NCBI RefSeq assembly: GCF_028649435.1
Contig: NZ_JAQSIN010000002.1
Origin: Curvibacter microcysteis
GTDB taxonomy: Bacteria > Pseudomonadota > Gammaproteobacteria > Burkholderiales > Burkholderiaceae_C
DNA length: 64,000 bases
Reading direction: 5' to 3' (one strand)
Both the position numbers and the translations under genes were made by a program. A model generated the notes under the pieces. The model was given only the letters and a program-made list of their open reading frames with translations. It made no database searches and had not been told where the DNA came from. Positions 35,213-43,226 of this stretch are shown in pieces (within the stretch, counting starts at the first letter, position 1; every line of letters starts with the position of its first letter).

Positions 35213-35629
35213 TCAGGGCTTGGCGACTTGCCAGACCTTGTTGAAGCCGTCGCCGGTCTTGTCGCCGGGCTTGGTGTCCTTGACCCAGTAGTACAGCGGC
35301 TTGCCCTTGAGCGCCCATTGCTTCTTGCCATCGTCTCGGGTCACCACGGTGTAGTCCCCGGTGGGCTTGTCGCTGTCGGTGGCCATCAGCGGCGGCCAGT
35401 TGGTAGCGCAGGGGCCGTTGCAGACCGATTTGCCGCTGCCCGCCACATCGCGGTCAAAGGTGTACAGCGTCATGCCGGTCGGGCCGGTCAGCACGCCATC
35501 GGCGAGCTTGGTGGGGGCGCTGGGCGCACCGGACATCGAAGCGCAGCCGCCCAGCAGGGCGCTGGCCAGGAGGGTGGCGGCCAGAGCGGGGCGCCAGACG
35601 GGGCTGAAGTTGAAGCGAGCGGTCGTCAT
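35213..35629 (-). CDS. Small lipoprotein with Yx(F/W/Y)xxD-type repeats
   Basis: A 138-residue lipoprotein: signal peptide with lipobox ALLGGC (Cys29), then two copies of a short secreted repeat domain (TLYTFDRDVAGSGKSVCNGPC, split here, and PLYYWVKDTKPGD), the COG4315-type family of unknown function. Two cysteines in SVCNGPC could form a disulphide or bind metal. It is first gene of a lipoprotein-sigma-anti-sigma operon. Its likely promoter is of ECF type, which makes it a probable target and perhaps sensor or effector of that sigma factor. Confidence 0.85.
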   Translation of the reverse strand: MTTARFNFSPVWRPALAATLLASALLGGCASMSGAPSAPTKLADGVLTGPTGMTLYTFDRDVAGSGKSVCNGPCATNWPPLMATDSDKPTGDYTVVTRDDGKKQWALKGKPLYYWVKDTKPGDKTGDGFNKVWQVAKP

Positions 35630-35668
35630 CGTGGGTTCTCCAAAGCTTGCAGGAAGTCTGCAAAGGGG

Positions 35669-35696
35669 TAAACGCCGGCGCCGCGCTGTTTATTCC
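35669..35696 (-). promoter_or_regulatory. ECF-type promoter of the lipoprotein-sigma operon
   Basis: On the reverse strand GGAATA (35696-35691) is followed after exactly 16 bases by CGTTTA (35674-35669). This is the -35/-10 form read by many ECF sigma factors. It lies 40 bases before the lipoprotein ATG and points to autoregulation of module 1. Confidence 0.75.
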
Positions 35697-35717
35697 AGCG
35701 GCTGAAAAATATTTCTT

Positions 35718-36191
35718 TCAGCGGTTGCGGCTCTTCATGGCGCGTTCGACCTCGCGCTTGCCTTCGCGGTCCTTGATGGTGTCGCGCTTGTCGTGTTCTG
35801 CCTTGCCCTTGGCCAGGGCGATCTCGCACTTGATCTTGCCGTTTTTCCAGTGCAGGTTGATGGGCACCAGGGTGTAGCCTTTTTGTTCGACTTTGCCGAT
35901 CAAGCGCTTGATTTCGTCCTTTTTCATCAGCAGCTTTTTGGTGCGGATGGCGTCAGGGTTGACGTGGGTGGAAGCCGACTTGAGCGGGTTGATCATGCAG
36001 CCCAGCACGTACAGCTCGCCGTCGCGGATGACCACATAGCCGTCGGTGAGCTGCACTTTGCCTTCGCGGGCGGCTTTGACTTCCCAGCCTTGCAGCACCA
36101 TGCCGGCTTCGAAGCGTTCTTCAAAGAAATAGTTGAAGGCCGCTTTCTTGTTGTCTGCAATGCGGGAGGAGGTTTCGGGTTTTTTCGCCAT
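35718..36191 (-). CDS. smpB: SsrA-binding protein SmpB
   Basis: A 157-residue OB-fold protein that brings tmRNA to stalled ribosomes for trans-translation. Family motifs are NKKAAFNYFFEERFEAGMVL (N-terminal), GWEVKAAREGKV and the basic C-terminal tail (KRDTIKDREGKREVERAMK) that mimics mRNA in the decoding centre. It is transcribed divergently from ratA, the common order in proteobacteria. The tmRNA gene ssrA is not in this window. Confidence 0.96.
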   Translation of the reverse strand: MAKKPETSSRIADNKKAAFNYFFEERFEAGMVLQGWEVKAAREGKVQLTDGYVVIRDGELYVLGCMINPLKSASTHVNPDAIRTKKLLMKKDEIKRLIGKVEQKGYTLVPINLHWKNGKIKCEIALAKGKAEHDKRDTIKDREGKREVERAMKSRNR

Positions 36192-36315
36192 GGTGTCCAG
36201 ATGAGGCTACAACAAATGAATCAAAGGCCTCAATACAATCCATTGCGCCTGAACCCGTAATTTTAGGTGCCTTGGTGTCGACCGGAGGCCTGTGGGGGTT
36301 CGGGGCCGCAAATTC

Positions 36316-36756
36316 ATGAAAACAGTCAACAAGTCCGTTCTGATCTGGTACAGCCCCCAGGAAATGTTCAAGTTGGTCACCGATGTGGCCAGCTACCCCC
36401 AATTTTTGCCCTGGTGTGACCATGCCAGCGTGCTGGACGCGCACGAGGGGGGCATGACGGCCGAGGTGGGTATCTCCTTCAGCGGCGTGCGCCAAACCTT
36501 TGTGACCGCCAACAGCCACCAGTCCGATCGCCAGGTGGACATGAAATTGGTCAAAGGGCCTTTTTCCAGCCTGGAGGGCAGTTGGCACTTCCTGCCTGTG
36601 GGCGATGGCTCGCAGCGCGCCTGCAAGGTCGAACTGAGCCTGCGCTATGGCTTTGACAACCGGGCGCTGGCCGCCCTGGTCGGGCCAGTGTTCGACAAGA
36701 TCGCCGGCAGCCTGGTGGACGCCTTCGTCAAACGCGCCGAGCAGGTGTATGGCTGA
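36316..36756 (+). CDS. ratA: RatA/Coq10-family START-like protein
   Basis: A 146-residue START-fold protein of the RatA/Coq10/YfjG family. E. coli RatA was described as blocking 70S association, while the fold and Coq10 relatives bind ubiquinone, so the true role here may be in quinone handling. Family motifs are VTDVASYPQFLPWC near the N-terminus and ALAALVGPVFDKIAGSLVDAF (split) at the end. The ATG at 36316 is chosen over an upstream GTG. It overlaps rnfH by eight bases. Confidence 0.88.
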   Translation: MKTVNKSVLIWYSPQEMFKLVTDVASYPQFLPWCDHASVLDAHEGGMTAEVGISFSGVRQTFVTANSHQSDRQVDMKLVKGPFSSLEGSWHFLPVGDGSQRACKVELSLRYGFDNRALAALVGPVFDKIAGSLVDAFVKRAEQVYG

Positions 36757-37105
36757 GCGCGGCGACAAGATCAACATTGAGATTGCCTACTCGCCACGCC
36801 CGCGCGAAGTGCTGGTGCGCGGGTTGCGCATCGACGCCTCGGCCTCGGTGATGCAGGCGCTGCGCAGCAGTGGCCTGCTGGCCGATTGCCCTGAGCTCGA
36901 CCTGACCTGTTTGACGGTCAGTGTGTGGGGGCGCAAAACGCCGATGAATCAAGCCCTGCGCGAGGGCGACCGCATCGAGTTGTGCCGCCCCTTGGTGGTG
37001 GACCCCAAGGTGGCGCGCAGAGAGCGTTTTGCCAAACAAGGTGCGCGCGGCACGGGCTTGTTTGCGCAGCGCCGCGCTGGCGCTAAAGCGGGTTACGGCG
37101 CCTGA
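36749..37105 (+). CDS. rnfH: RnfH family ubiquitin-fold protein
   Basis: A 118-residue protein of the RnfH/YfjF family with a beta-grasp fold. It shows the motif IEIAYSPRPREVLVRGLR and LTVSVWGRKTPMNQALREGDRIELCRPL, the family's C-terminal signature (given as a continuous family pattern in two parts). Function is unclear; it is usually encoded after ratA and opposite smpB, as here. The basic tail (RRAGAKAGYGA) is typical. Its start overlaps the ratA stop. Confidence 0.88.
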   Translation: MAERGDKINIEIAYSPRPREVLVRGLRIDASASVMQALRSSGLLADCPELDLTCLTVSVWGRKTPMNQALREGDRIELCRPLVVDPKVARRERFAKQGARGTGLFAQRRAGAKAGYGA

Positions 37106-37132
37106 CCTGGGCTCGCGGATCCGGGGGGCACC

Positions 37133-37654
37133 TCACTGGCAGTCGCTGCTGATGGTGCTTTGGGCGCGAGCCAGTTCGGCGGAGCGGGCCTGATCGTCGA
37201 GGTAGCTGCGCTCGCCGCCTTCATTGACTTGGGCGATGCGGATGCCGGACTGCAGCGTGGTCAGGTTTTGACGCGCGCGCGCACAGTTTTCTGATTTGGC
37301 ACTGGCGGCCTTGGCTTCTTCGGCCTGTTGCTTTTGTTGGGCGGCGGCCTCAGCTTGGCGCTTGCGCTCTTCGACCACCTTGTCCAGGGCACCCTTGCCG
37401 CCTTCTCGGTTGGACGTGGCGTCGCCACTGCTGCTCACACCGGCCTGGCTGGGCTTGGCTGCCGGGCTGTCTTCGACCTGGGTGCGCGGCGCCATGCCAG
37501 GTTGGCGCAACACATTTTTGGCTGGGATGTCGCTGGGCGGCGCCCGGTCGCTGAACACCTTGCGTCCGTCTTTGTCCACCCACATCCATTGGGCAGACGC
37601 GGTCGTGGTCACCAGCAACAAGGCAGCACTGAGGAGGAGCGGGAGGGTTCTCAT
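37133..37654 (-). CDS. Exported DUF4124-type protein
   Basis: A 173-residue exported protein. The signal peptide (LPLLLSAALLLVTTTASA) is followed by a short DUF4124-like domain (QWMWVDKDGRKVFSDRAPPSDIP). Then comes a Pro/Ser-rich linker and an Ala/Glu/Lys-rich helical region (about 80-140), probably coiled coil. Function unknown; such proteins sit in the periplasm. It converges on rnfH and is divergent from guaB. Confidence 0.8.
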   Translation of the reverse strand: MRTLPLLLSAALLLVTTTASAQWMWVDKDGRKVFSDRAPPSDIPAKNVLRQPGMAPRTQVEDSPAAKPSQAGVSSSGDATSNREGGKGALDKVVEERKRQAEAAAQQKQQAEEAKAASAKSENCARARQNLTTLQSGIRIAQVNEGGERSYLDDQARSAELARAQSTISSDCQ

Positions 37655-37733
37655 GGCCTGAGTTTATCGCGCTGGTTTGGCTTTGCACGGACGCCTCAGG
37701 ACCGCGTCCACGGCAAGAGACCTCGAGGGCGGC

Positions 37734-37739
37734 TACAAT
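37734..37739 (+). promoter_or_regulatory. Likely -10 box of guaB
   Basis: TACAAT preceded by GGC, 20 bases before the guaB ATG; the -35 region has no good match. The same -10 form stands at the rimP, acyltransferase and (36234-36239) ratA upstream regions. Confidence 0.5.
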
Positions 37740-37759
37740 CCTTCTTTTGGAGCTTTGAC

Positions 37760-39229
37760 ATGCGCCTTCTCGGAAAAGCGCTCACCTTCGACGATGTGTT
37801 GTTGGTGCCAGCGTACTCCCAAGTCCTGCCAAAGGACACTTCCCTCGCCACGAAATTCACCCGTAACATCACCCTGAACCTGCCCCTGGTGTCTGCCGCC
37901 ATGGACACGGTGACGGAAGCCCGCCTGGCGATTGCGATCGCCCAGGAAGGCGGTATCGGGATCGTTCACAAGAACCTCACCGCGCAAGAACAGGCTGCCC
38001 ATGTGGCCAAGGTCAAGCGCTACGAGTCCGGCGTGTTGCGCGACCCCGTGGTCATCACCCCCGAGCACACCGTGCTGCAGGTCATGCAGCTGTCCGAGCA
38101 ATTGGGCATCTCTGGCTTTCCTGTGCTCGACGGTGGCAAGGTCATCGGCATCGTGACTGGCCGCGACCTGCGCTTTGAGACCCGCTACGACGTCAAGGTC
38201 TCGCAGATCATGACCCCGCGCGAGAAGCTCATCACGGTCAAGGAAGGCGCGACGCCGGCCGAAGCCAAGGCGCTGCTCAACAAGCACAAGCTCGAACGCC
38301 TGATGGTGGTCAACGAGGCTTTTGAGCTCAAGGGCCTGATCACGGTCAAGGACATCACCAAGCAAACCAGCTTCCCCAATGCTGCACGCGACCCGTCGGG
38401 CCGCCTGCGTGTGGGCGCTGCTGTGGGCGTGGGTGAGGGCACCGAAGAGCGCGTGGAAGCCCTGGTCAAGGCCGGTGTGGACGCCATCGTGGTGGACACC
38501 GCGCACGGCCACAGCAAGGGCGTGATCGACCGCGTGCGCTGGGTCAAGCAAAACTACCCGCACATTGAAGTGGTCGGCGGCAACATCGCCACCGGCGCCG
38601 CGGCGCTGGCTCTGGTGGAGGCGGGTGCCGACGCGGTCAAGGTCGGTATCGGCCCGGGCTCGATCTGCACCACCCGCATCGTGGCGGGTGTGGGCGTGCC
38701 TCAGATCATGGCCATCGACAACGTGGCCACCGCGCTCAAGGGCACGGGCGTGCCTTTGATTGGCGACGGCGGTATCCGTTACAGCGGTGACATCGCCAAG
38801 GCCTTGGCCGCTGGCGCGTCCACCGTGATGATGGGCGGCATGTTCGCAGGCACCGAAGAGGCGCCGGGCGAAGTCATTCTGTTCCAAGGCCGCAGCTACA
38901 AGAGCTACCGTGGCATGGGCAGCATTGGCGCCATGCAGCAAGGCAGCGCTGACCGCTACTTCCAGGAGTCCAGCACTGGCAACCCCAATGCGGACAAGCT
39001 GGTGCCTGAAGGCATTGAAGGTCGCGTGCCCTACAAGGGCTCGATGGTCTCGATCGTGTACCAAATGGCTGGTGGCATCCGTGCCAGCATGGGCTACTGC
39101 GGTTGCGGCACCATCCAAGAAATGAACGAACGCGCTGAGTTTGTCGAGATCACCTCGGCCGGCATCCGCGAAAGCCACGTGCACGACGTTCAGATCACCA
39201 AAGAAGCCCCCAACTACCGCGCCGAGTAA
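37760..39229 (+). CDS. guaB: Inosine-5'-monophosphate dehydrogenase
   Basis: A 489-residue enzyme that oxidises IMP to XMP with NAD+, the committed step of GMP synthesis. A TIM barrel is interrupted by two CBS domains (about 95-205, MTPREKLITVKEGATPAEA in the second). The catalytic loop has GSICTTR with Cys303. The flap carries YRGMGSIGAM and the C-terminus YMGYCGCG-like SMGYCGCGTIQEM. It is followed after 15 bases by guaA, so the pathway's two steps are made together. Confidence 0.97.
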   Translation: MRLLGKALTFDDVLLVPAYSQVLPKDTSLATKFTRNITLNLPLVSAAMDTVTEARLAIAIAQEGGIGIVHKNLTAQEQAAHVAKVKRYESGVLRDPVVITPEHTVLQVMQLSEQLGISGFPVLDGGKVIGIVTGRDLRFETRYDVKVSQIMTPREKLITVKEGATPAEAKALLNKHKLERLMVVNEAFELKGLITVKDITKQTSFPNAARDPSGRLRVGAAVGVGEGTEERVEALVKAGVDAIVVDTAHGHSKGVIDRVRWVKQNYPHIEVVGGNIATGAAALALVEAGADAVKVGIGPGSICTTRIVAGVGVPQIMAIDNVATALKGTGVPLIGDGGIRYSGDIAKALAAGASTVMMGGMFAGTEEAPGEVILFQGRSYKSYRGMGSIGAMQQGSADRYFQESSTGNPNADKLVPEGIEGRVPYKGSMVSIVYQMAGGIRASMGYCGCGTIQEMNERAEFVEITSAGIRESHVHDVQITKEAPNYRAE

Positions 39230-39244
39230 GTCAGCCGCCCCGCG

Positions 39245-40864
39245 ATGCAACACCAAAAAATTCTCATCCTCGATTTCGGCTCTCAGGTCACCCAGCTCAT
39301 CGCACGCCGTGTGCGTGAGGCGCATGTGTTCTGCGAGGTTCATCCCTGCGACGTGACCGATGAATGGGTCCGCGAGTACGCCGCTGACGGCCAACTCAAG
39401 GGCATCATCCTGTCGGGCAGCCATGCCAGCGTCTACGAAGAGACCACTGACAAGGCGCCGCAGGCTGTTTTCGATCTGGGGATTCCGGTGTTGGGCATCT
39501 GCTACGGCATGCAGGCCATGGCACACCAGCTGGGTGGCAAGGTCGAAGGTGGCCACAAGCGCGAATTCGGCTTTGCCGCCGTGCGTGCGCATGGTCACAC
39601 CAAGCTGCTCGAAGGCATCCAGGACTTCGCCACGCCCGAAGGGCATGGCATGTTGGACGTGTGGATGAGCCACGGTGACAAGGTCACCGAGCTGCCCCCG
39701 GGCTTCAAGCTCATGGCCAGCACCGAGAGCTGCCCCATCGCTGGCATGGCGGACGAATCGCGCGGTTTCTACGCGGTGCAGTTCCACCCCGAAGTGACCC
39801 ACACCAAGCAAGGTGCGGCCTTGTTGGAGCGCTTTGTGCTGGGCATCTGCCAAACCCGCCCTGACTGGATCATGGGCGACTACATCAGCGAAGCGGTGGC
39901 CAAGATCCGTGAGCAGGTGGGTGACGAGGAAGTCATCCTGGGCCTGTCGGGCGGCGTGGACTCCAGCGTCGCGGCGGCCCTGATCCACCGCGCCATCGGC
40001 GACCAACTGACCTGCGTGTTCGTTGACCACGGCTTGTTGCGCCTCAATGAGGGCGACATGGTGATGGACATGTTCGAAGGCAAGCTGCACGCGAAGGTGA
40101 TTCGTGTGGATGCCAGCGAGCTGTTCCTTGGCAAACTGGCGGGTGTCAGCGAGCCGGAAGCCAAGCGCAAGATCATTGGTGGCCTGTTTGTCGACGTCTT
40201 CAAGGCGGAGGCGGCCAAGCTCAAGGCGGGCAATGCCTCCAGCAAGGGCGCGACCTTCCTGGCCCAGGGCACGATTTACCCTGATGTGATCGAATCGGGC
40301 GGCGCCAAGAGCAAGAAGGCCGTCACCATCAAGAGCCACCACAACGTGGGCGGCTTGCCTGAGCAATTGGGCCTCAAGCTGCTGGAGCCGCTGCGCGAAT
40401 TGTTCAAGGACGAAGTGCGCGAATTGGGCGTGGCCTTGGGCCTGCCGCCCGAAATGGTTTACCGCCATCCCTTCCCGGGCCCGGGCTTGGGCGTGCGCAT
40501 CTTGGGTGAAGTCAAGAAGGAATACGCCGACTTGCTGCGCCGCGCCGATGCGATCTTCATCGAAGAGCTGCGCAACTTCCGCGATGACGCCACGGGCAAG
40601 ACCTGGTACGACCTGACCAGCCAAGCCTTCACCGTCTTCCTGCCGGTGAAGAGCGTGGGCGTGATGGGCGACGGCCGCACCTACGACTACGTGGTGGCCC
40701 TGCGTGCCGTGCAAACGAGTGACTTCATGACCGCCGACTGGGCCGAGCTGCCTTATGCGCTGCTGAAAAAGGTGTCTGGCCGCATCATCAACGAAGTGCG
40801 CGGCATCAACCGCGTGACGTATGACGTGAGCTCCAAGCCACCGGCGACGATTGAGTGGGAGTGA
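39245..40864 (+). CDS. guaA: GMP synthase (glutamine-hydrolysing)
   Basis: A 539-residue two-domain enzyme converting XMP to GMP. The class I glutamine amidotransferase domain (1-200) has nucleophile Cys86 in GICYGMQ and the His-Glu pair in FHPEVTH. The ATP pyrophosphatase domain has the P-loop LSGGVDSS near residue 235, and the C-terminal dimerisation domain ends in PPATIEWE, the universal GuaA end. A terminator follows. Confidence 0.97.
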   Translation: MQHQKILILDFGSQVTQLIARRVREAHVFCEVHPCDVTDEWVREYAADGQLKGIILSGSHASVYEETTDKAPQAVFDLGIPVLGICYGMQAMAHQLGGKVEGGHKREFGFAAVRAHGHTKLLEGIQDFATPEGHGMLDVWMSHGDKVTELPPGFKLMASTESCPIAGMADESRGFYAVQFHPEVTHTKQGAALLERFVLGICQTRPDWIMGDYISEAVAKIREQVGDEEVILGLSGGVDSSVAAALIHRAIGDQLTCVFVDHGLLRLNEGDMVMDMFEGKLHAKVIRVDASELFLGKLAGVSEPEAKRKIIGGLFVDVFKAEAAKLKAGNASSKGATFLAQGTIYPDVIESGGAKSKKAVTIKSHHNVGGLPEQLGLKLLEPLRELFKDEVRELGVALGLPPEMVYRHPFPGPGLGVRILGEVKKEYADLLRRADAIFIEELRNFRDDATGKTWYDLTSQAFTVFLPVKSVGVMGDGRTYDYVVALRAVQTSDFMTADWAELPYALLKKVSGRIINEVRGINRVTYDVSSKPPATIEWE

Positions 40865-40911
40865 CCCTCAGTCCCATGTCGGCGCGGCTCTGAGCCAGCC
40901 GATGTCACCCA

Positions 40912-40954
40912 GCTGCCGCGTTCCAGAGTTGTTCTGGCGCGGCAGTTTTGTTTT
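40912..40954 (+). terminator. Intrinsic terminator of guaBA
   Basis: CTGCCGCG (40913-40920) pairs with CGCGGCAG (40938-40945), with an inner CCAGA/TCTGG stem, followed by TTTTGTTTT. An additional hairpin region (GTGAC...GTCAC, 40861-40908) lies just before it. Confidence 0.88.
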
Positions 40955-40992
40955 GGGCCTGCAAAAAAAATTGAGAAATTATTGCTTCGCGC

Positions 40993-41021
40993 TGCATCCA
41001 AATCGATGGCTGCCGGGTAGT
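40993..41021 (+). promoter_or_regulatory. SigK-like ECF promoter upstream of the DUF3455 gene
   Basis: TGCATCC (40993-40999), 16-base spacer, GGTAGT (41016-41021). It shares the ATCC -35 and GTA -10 core with two other sites in this window (44922-44951, 47503-47531). It lies 70 bases before the ATG. Confidence 0.6.
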
Positions 41022-41091
41022 ACTTCATGTCAGGGGCTTTGGCCGCTGAATGACACCCCCCTCAACCTTCTGATGGATTGCGAGAACCGAC

Positions 41092-41643
41092 ATGACGACC
41101 CACTTCCGCTTTGCTTTCAAGCACCTCTGCGCCGCTGTCGCCACAGGCCTGGTGCTTTCTCCCCTGACTGCCTCCGCTTTTGATCAGGCCAGCCTGCCTG
41201 AATCCGTTAAAGTGCCCACGGGCCACAAGGTCGTGCTGGAGACTGTGGGCAAGGGCGAGATCACCTACGAATGCCGTGCCAAGAAGGACATGGCCGATCA
41301 GTTCGAATGGGTCTTTGTGGGCCCGGACGCCAAGCTGATGAACCGCCAGGGTCAGCCAATTGGCAAGTACTACGGCCCGCCGGCCACTTGGGAGGCCATG
41401 GATGGCTCCAAGGTCACGGCGACCCAACTGGCGGTGGCGCCTGGTGGTGCTGGCAACCTGCCGCTGCAACTGGTCAAGGCCAACCCGGCCATGGGCATGG
41501 GCGCCATGCAGGGCGTGGCCTACATCCAACGGGTGGCCACCCAAGGGGGCGTTGCACCGACGGCGCCTTGCACGCAGGCGCAAGCCAGCCAGAAACAAAT
41601 CGTGGGCTACCAAGCCGACTACATCTTTTGGCAAGTGCAATGA
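41092..41643 (+). CDS. Exported DUF3455 protein
   Basis: A 183-residue exported protein. Signal peptide (HLCAAVATGLVLSPLTASA) then a DUF3455 domain: VPTGHKVVLETVGKGEITYEC..., WVFVGPDAKLMNRQGQPIGKYYGPPATWE (family pattern across about 60-95), and a C-terminal AdYIFWQ end. Two or three cysteines are present. Function unknown. It precedes an ECF sigma and anti-sigma pair and has an ECF-type promoter, so it is probably the leading member of that sigma factor's regulon. Confidence 0.85.
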   Translation: MTTHFRFAFKHLCAAVATGLVLSPLTASAFDQASLPESVKVPTGHKVVLETVGKGEITYECRAKKDMADQFEWVFVGPDAKLMNRQGQPIGKYYGPPATWEAMDGSKVTATQLAVAPGGAGNLPLQLVKANPAMGMGAMQGVAYIQRVATQGGVAPTAPCTQAQASQKQIVGYQADYIFWQVQ

Positions 41644-41647
41644 ACTT

Positions 41648-41675
41648 GAAGCCGGCCACGCCGTGATCCGGCTTC
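41648..41675. other. Hairpin between the DUF3455 and sigma genes
   Basis: GAAGCCGG (41648-41655) and CCGGCTTC (41668-41675) form an 8-bp stem with a 12-nt loop and no T run. It may set the ratio of exported protein to sigma factor mRNA by partial termination or by protecting the upstream 3' end. Confidence 0.5.
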
Positions 41676-41693
41676 ATGCGCTAACCTGAACGC

Positions 41694-42257
41694 ATGCCAC
41701 CCGAAGAAGCATTTGACTACGAAGCCACCCTGGCGGCCTGTGCACGCGGCCAGGGAGCGGCTCTGCAACGTTTGTACACCCAGGAGAGCCCGCGCTTGCT
41801 GGGCGTGGTGCAGCGCATCGTGCGCAATCTTCCTCAGGCGGAAGACATCGTGCACGACGCCTTCGTCAATATTTGGAACCGGGCCGGCAGTTACCAGCCG
41901 GGCAAGGGCAGCGCCCGTGGGTGGATTTACACCGTGGCGCGCAACCTGGCCTTGAACGCCGTGCGTGATGGGGCGAGAGAAGTCGATGTCCCTGATGAAG
42001 CGTGGGCGGCGCTGGATGCCGAGACCTCCATGGCCGCTTGGCGCCATGTGGAGGATCAATTTGAATGGCAGGACACGGCTGGGCGCATGGGCTTGTGCCT
42101 TGAGCGCCTGGAGCCTGTGCGCCGCAACTGTGTCTTGCACGCCTACTTGGACGGCTTGTCCCATGCCGAGATCGCCCAACGCGTCGACGCCCCGCTGGGC
42201 ACTGTGAAAGCTTGGATCAAACGCAGCCTCACGGCTTTGAAGGAGTGCTTGCAGTGA
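41694..42257 (+). CDS. ECF sigma factor, SigK-like (module 2)
   Basis: A 187-residue ECF sigma factor. Region 2 contains NLPQAEDIVHDAFVNIWNRAGSY and GWIYTVARNLALNAVR; region 4 contains CVLHAYLDGLSHAEIAQRVDAPLG (about 140-165) and GTVKAWIKRSL. The sequence style and its RskA-like partner place it near the SigK group. It follows the DUF3455 gene and overlaps the anti-sigma gene (GTGA), implying coupled synthesis. The shared ECF-type motif upstream of the DUF3455 gene suggests autoregulation. Confidence 0.9.
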   Translation: MPPEEAFDYEATLAACARGQGAALQRLYTQESPRLLGVVQRIVRNLPQAEDIVHDAFVNIWNRAGSYQPGKGSARGWIYTVARNLALNAVRDGAREVDVPDEAWAALDAETSMAAWRHVEDQFEWQDTAGRMGLCLERLEPVRRNCVLHAYLDGLSHAEIAQRVDAPLGTVKAWIKRSLTALKECLQ

Positions 42258-42961
42258 CGACCGAAGTGCCTGAAAGCGAGCCCAGCCGCGACGTGTTGGC
42301 CGGTGAATATGTGTTGGGGACGCTGTCAGCCACCCAGCGCGATCAGCTGACGGGGCAGCGGCAGTCCGACCCGTTGCTGGATGCGGCCGTGACCGAGTGG
42401 GAAGAGGCCTTATTGCCTCTGACCGACCTGGTTGAGCCCCTGGCACCAGCCCCTCGTTTGTGGGTGCGCATCGAGCGCAGTTTGAATTTGGTCCAAGCCC
42501 AATTGCCCTGGTGGTTACGCCTGTGGGGCAATGTGGCTTGGTGGCGCGGGCTGTCGCTCGCCGCAGTGACGGCGACGGTGGCGATGGCCGTGGTGTTGAT
42601 CACCCAAAGTCCTGCGCCAGAAGCTCGGTTCATGGTGGTTTTGGTGGCGCCGCAGGACAAGGCGCCGGGATGGGTGGTCCAAGTCAGTGACGACCGCCGC
42701 GTCAATTTGATCCCCTTGGGCAGTTTTGAGGTGCCACCCGACAAGGCCTTGCAGTTCTGGACCAAGGCAGACGGCTGGCAAGGGCCTGTGTCGCTGGGCT
42801 TGATCCAGCCTGGCAAAAAGACCCAAATTGATCTCAACCGTTTGCCGCAGTTGCAAAGCAATCAGCTGTTTGAGTTGACCTTGGAGCCCGCGACGGGTTC
42901 ACCTACCAACAAGCCGACCGGGCCCATTCAGTTCATTGGGCGTGCGGTGCCGGTGATTTGA
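42254..42961 (+). CDS. RskA-like anti-sigma factor (module 2)
   Basis: A 235-residue single-pass membrane protein. The cytoplasmic N-terminal domain (1-80, AGEYVLGTLSATQRDQLTG) is of the RskA type without a zinc motif. One transmembrane helix follows (about 100-118, LSLAAVTATVAMAVVLI). The periplasmic RskA domain fills about 125-235, with the typical QFWTKADGWQGPVSLG segment. GTG start at 42254 overlaps the sigma stop. It should bind and silence the preceding sigma factor, with release through regulated proteolysis as known for RskA. Confidence 0.88.
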   Translation: MTTEVPESEPSRDVLAGEYVLGTLSATQRDQLTGQRQSDPLLDAAVTEWEEALLPLTDLVEPLAPAPRLWVRIERSLNLVQAQLPWWLRLWGNVAWWRGLSLAAVTATVAMAVVLITQSPAPEARFMVVLVAPQDKAPGWVVQVSDDRRVNLIPLGSFEVPPDKALQFWTKADGWQGPVSLGLIQPGKKTQIDLNRLPQLQSNQLFELTLEPATGSPTNKPTGPIQFIGRAVPVI

Positions 42962-43039
42962 GGCGGCCCTGGCGGCGTGTTCTAGAAGGTCATACCCGCC
43001 TGAGACAGAAGAATGGCTCAGGTGCTTATATGATTTTTT

Positions 43040-43079
43040 GTGGTTTGTTAGTCTAAAAATGTTGTTTTTAGTCAACCAC
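43040..43079. other. AT-rich stem-loop upstream of the chemoreceptor gene
   Basis: CTAAAAA-TGTTG-TTTTTAG (43053-43071) is nested in GTGGTT...AACCAC (43040-43079). It stands in an AT-rich stretch (about 43025-43145) of the 265-bp gap before the receptor gene. It may be an operator, or a terminator for the anti-sigma gene acting in either direction. Confidence 0.45.
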
Positions 43080-43226
43080 GCTGGGATTGGTATGACAAAT
43101 TTTTCTCACGAAAGTACTATTTCGTACAAAGTAGCTTGAGGGACATCAAGCAAGTACTTTCGGTCCGCCGTCGCTCGGGACAAAGCACGGCGGCTCCTGT
43201 GTTTTTGCTTTCAGGAGGGGAGTGTC

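Noticed and set aside
35701..35722. A hairpin at the smpB stop as terminator
   Set aside because: GCTGAAA/TTTCAGC pairs, but it overlaps the stop codon and no T run follows on the reverse strand.
37733..40714. A 993-codon open frame antisense to guaB and guaA
   Set aside because: Mirror of two certain genes with the same GC-bias cause; no recognisable motif.
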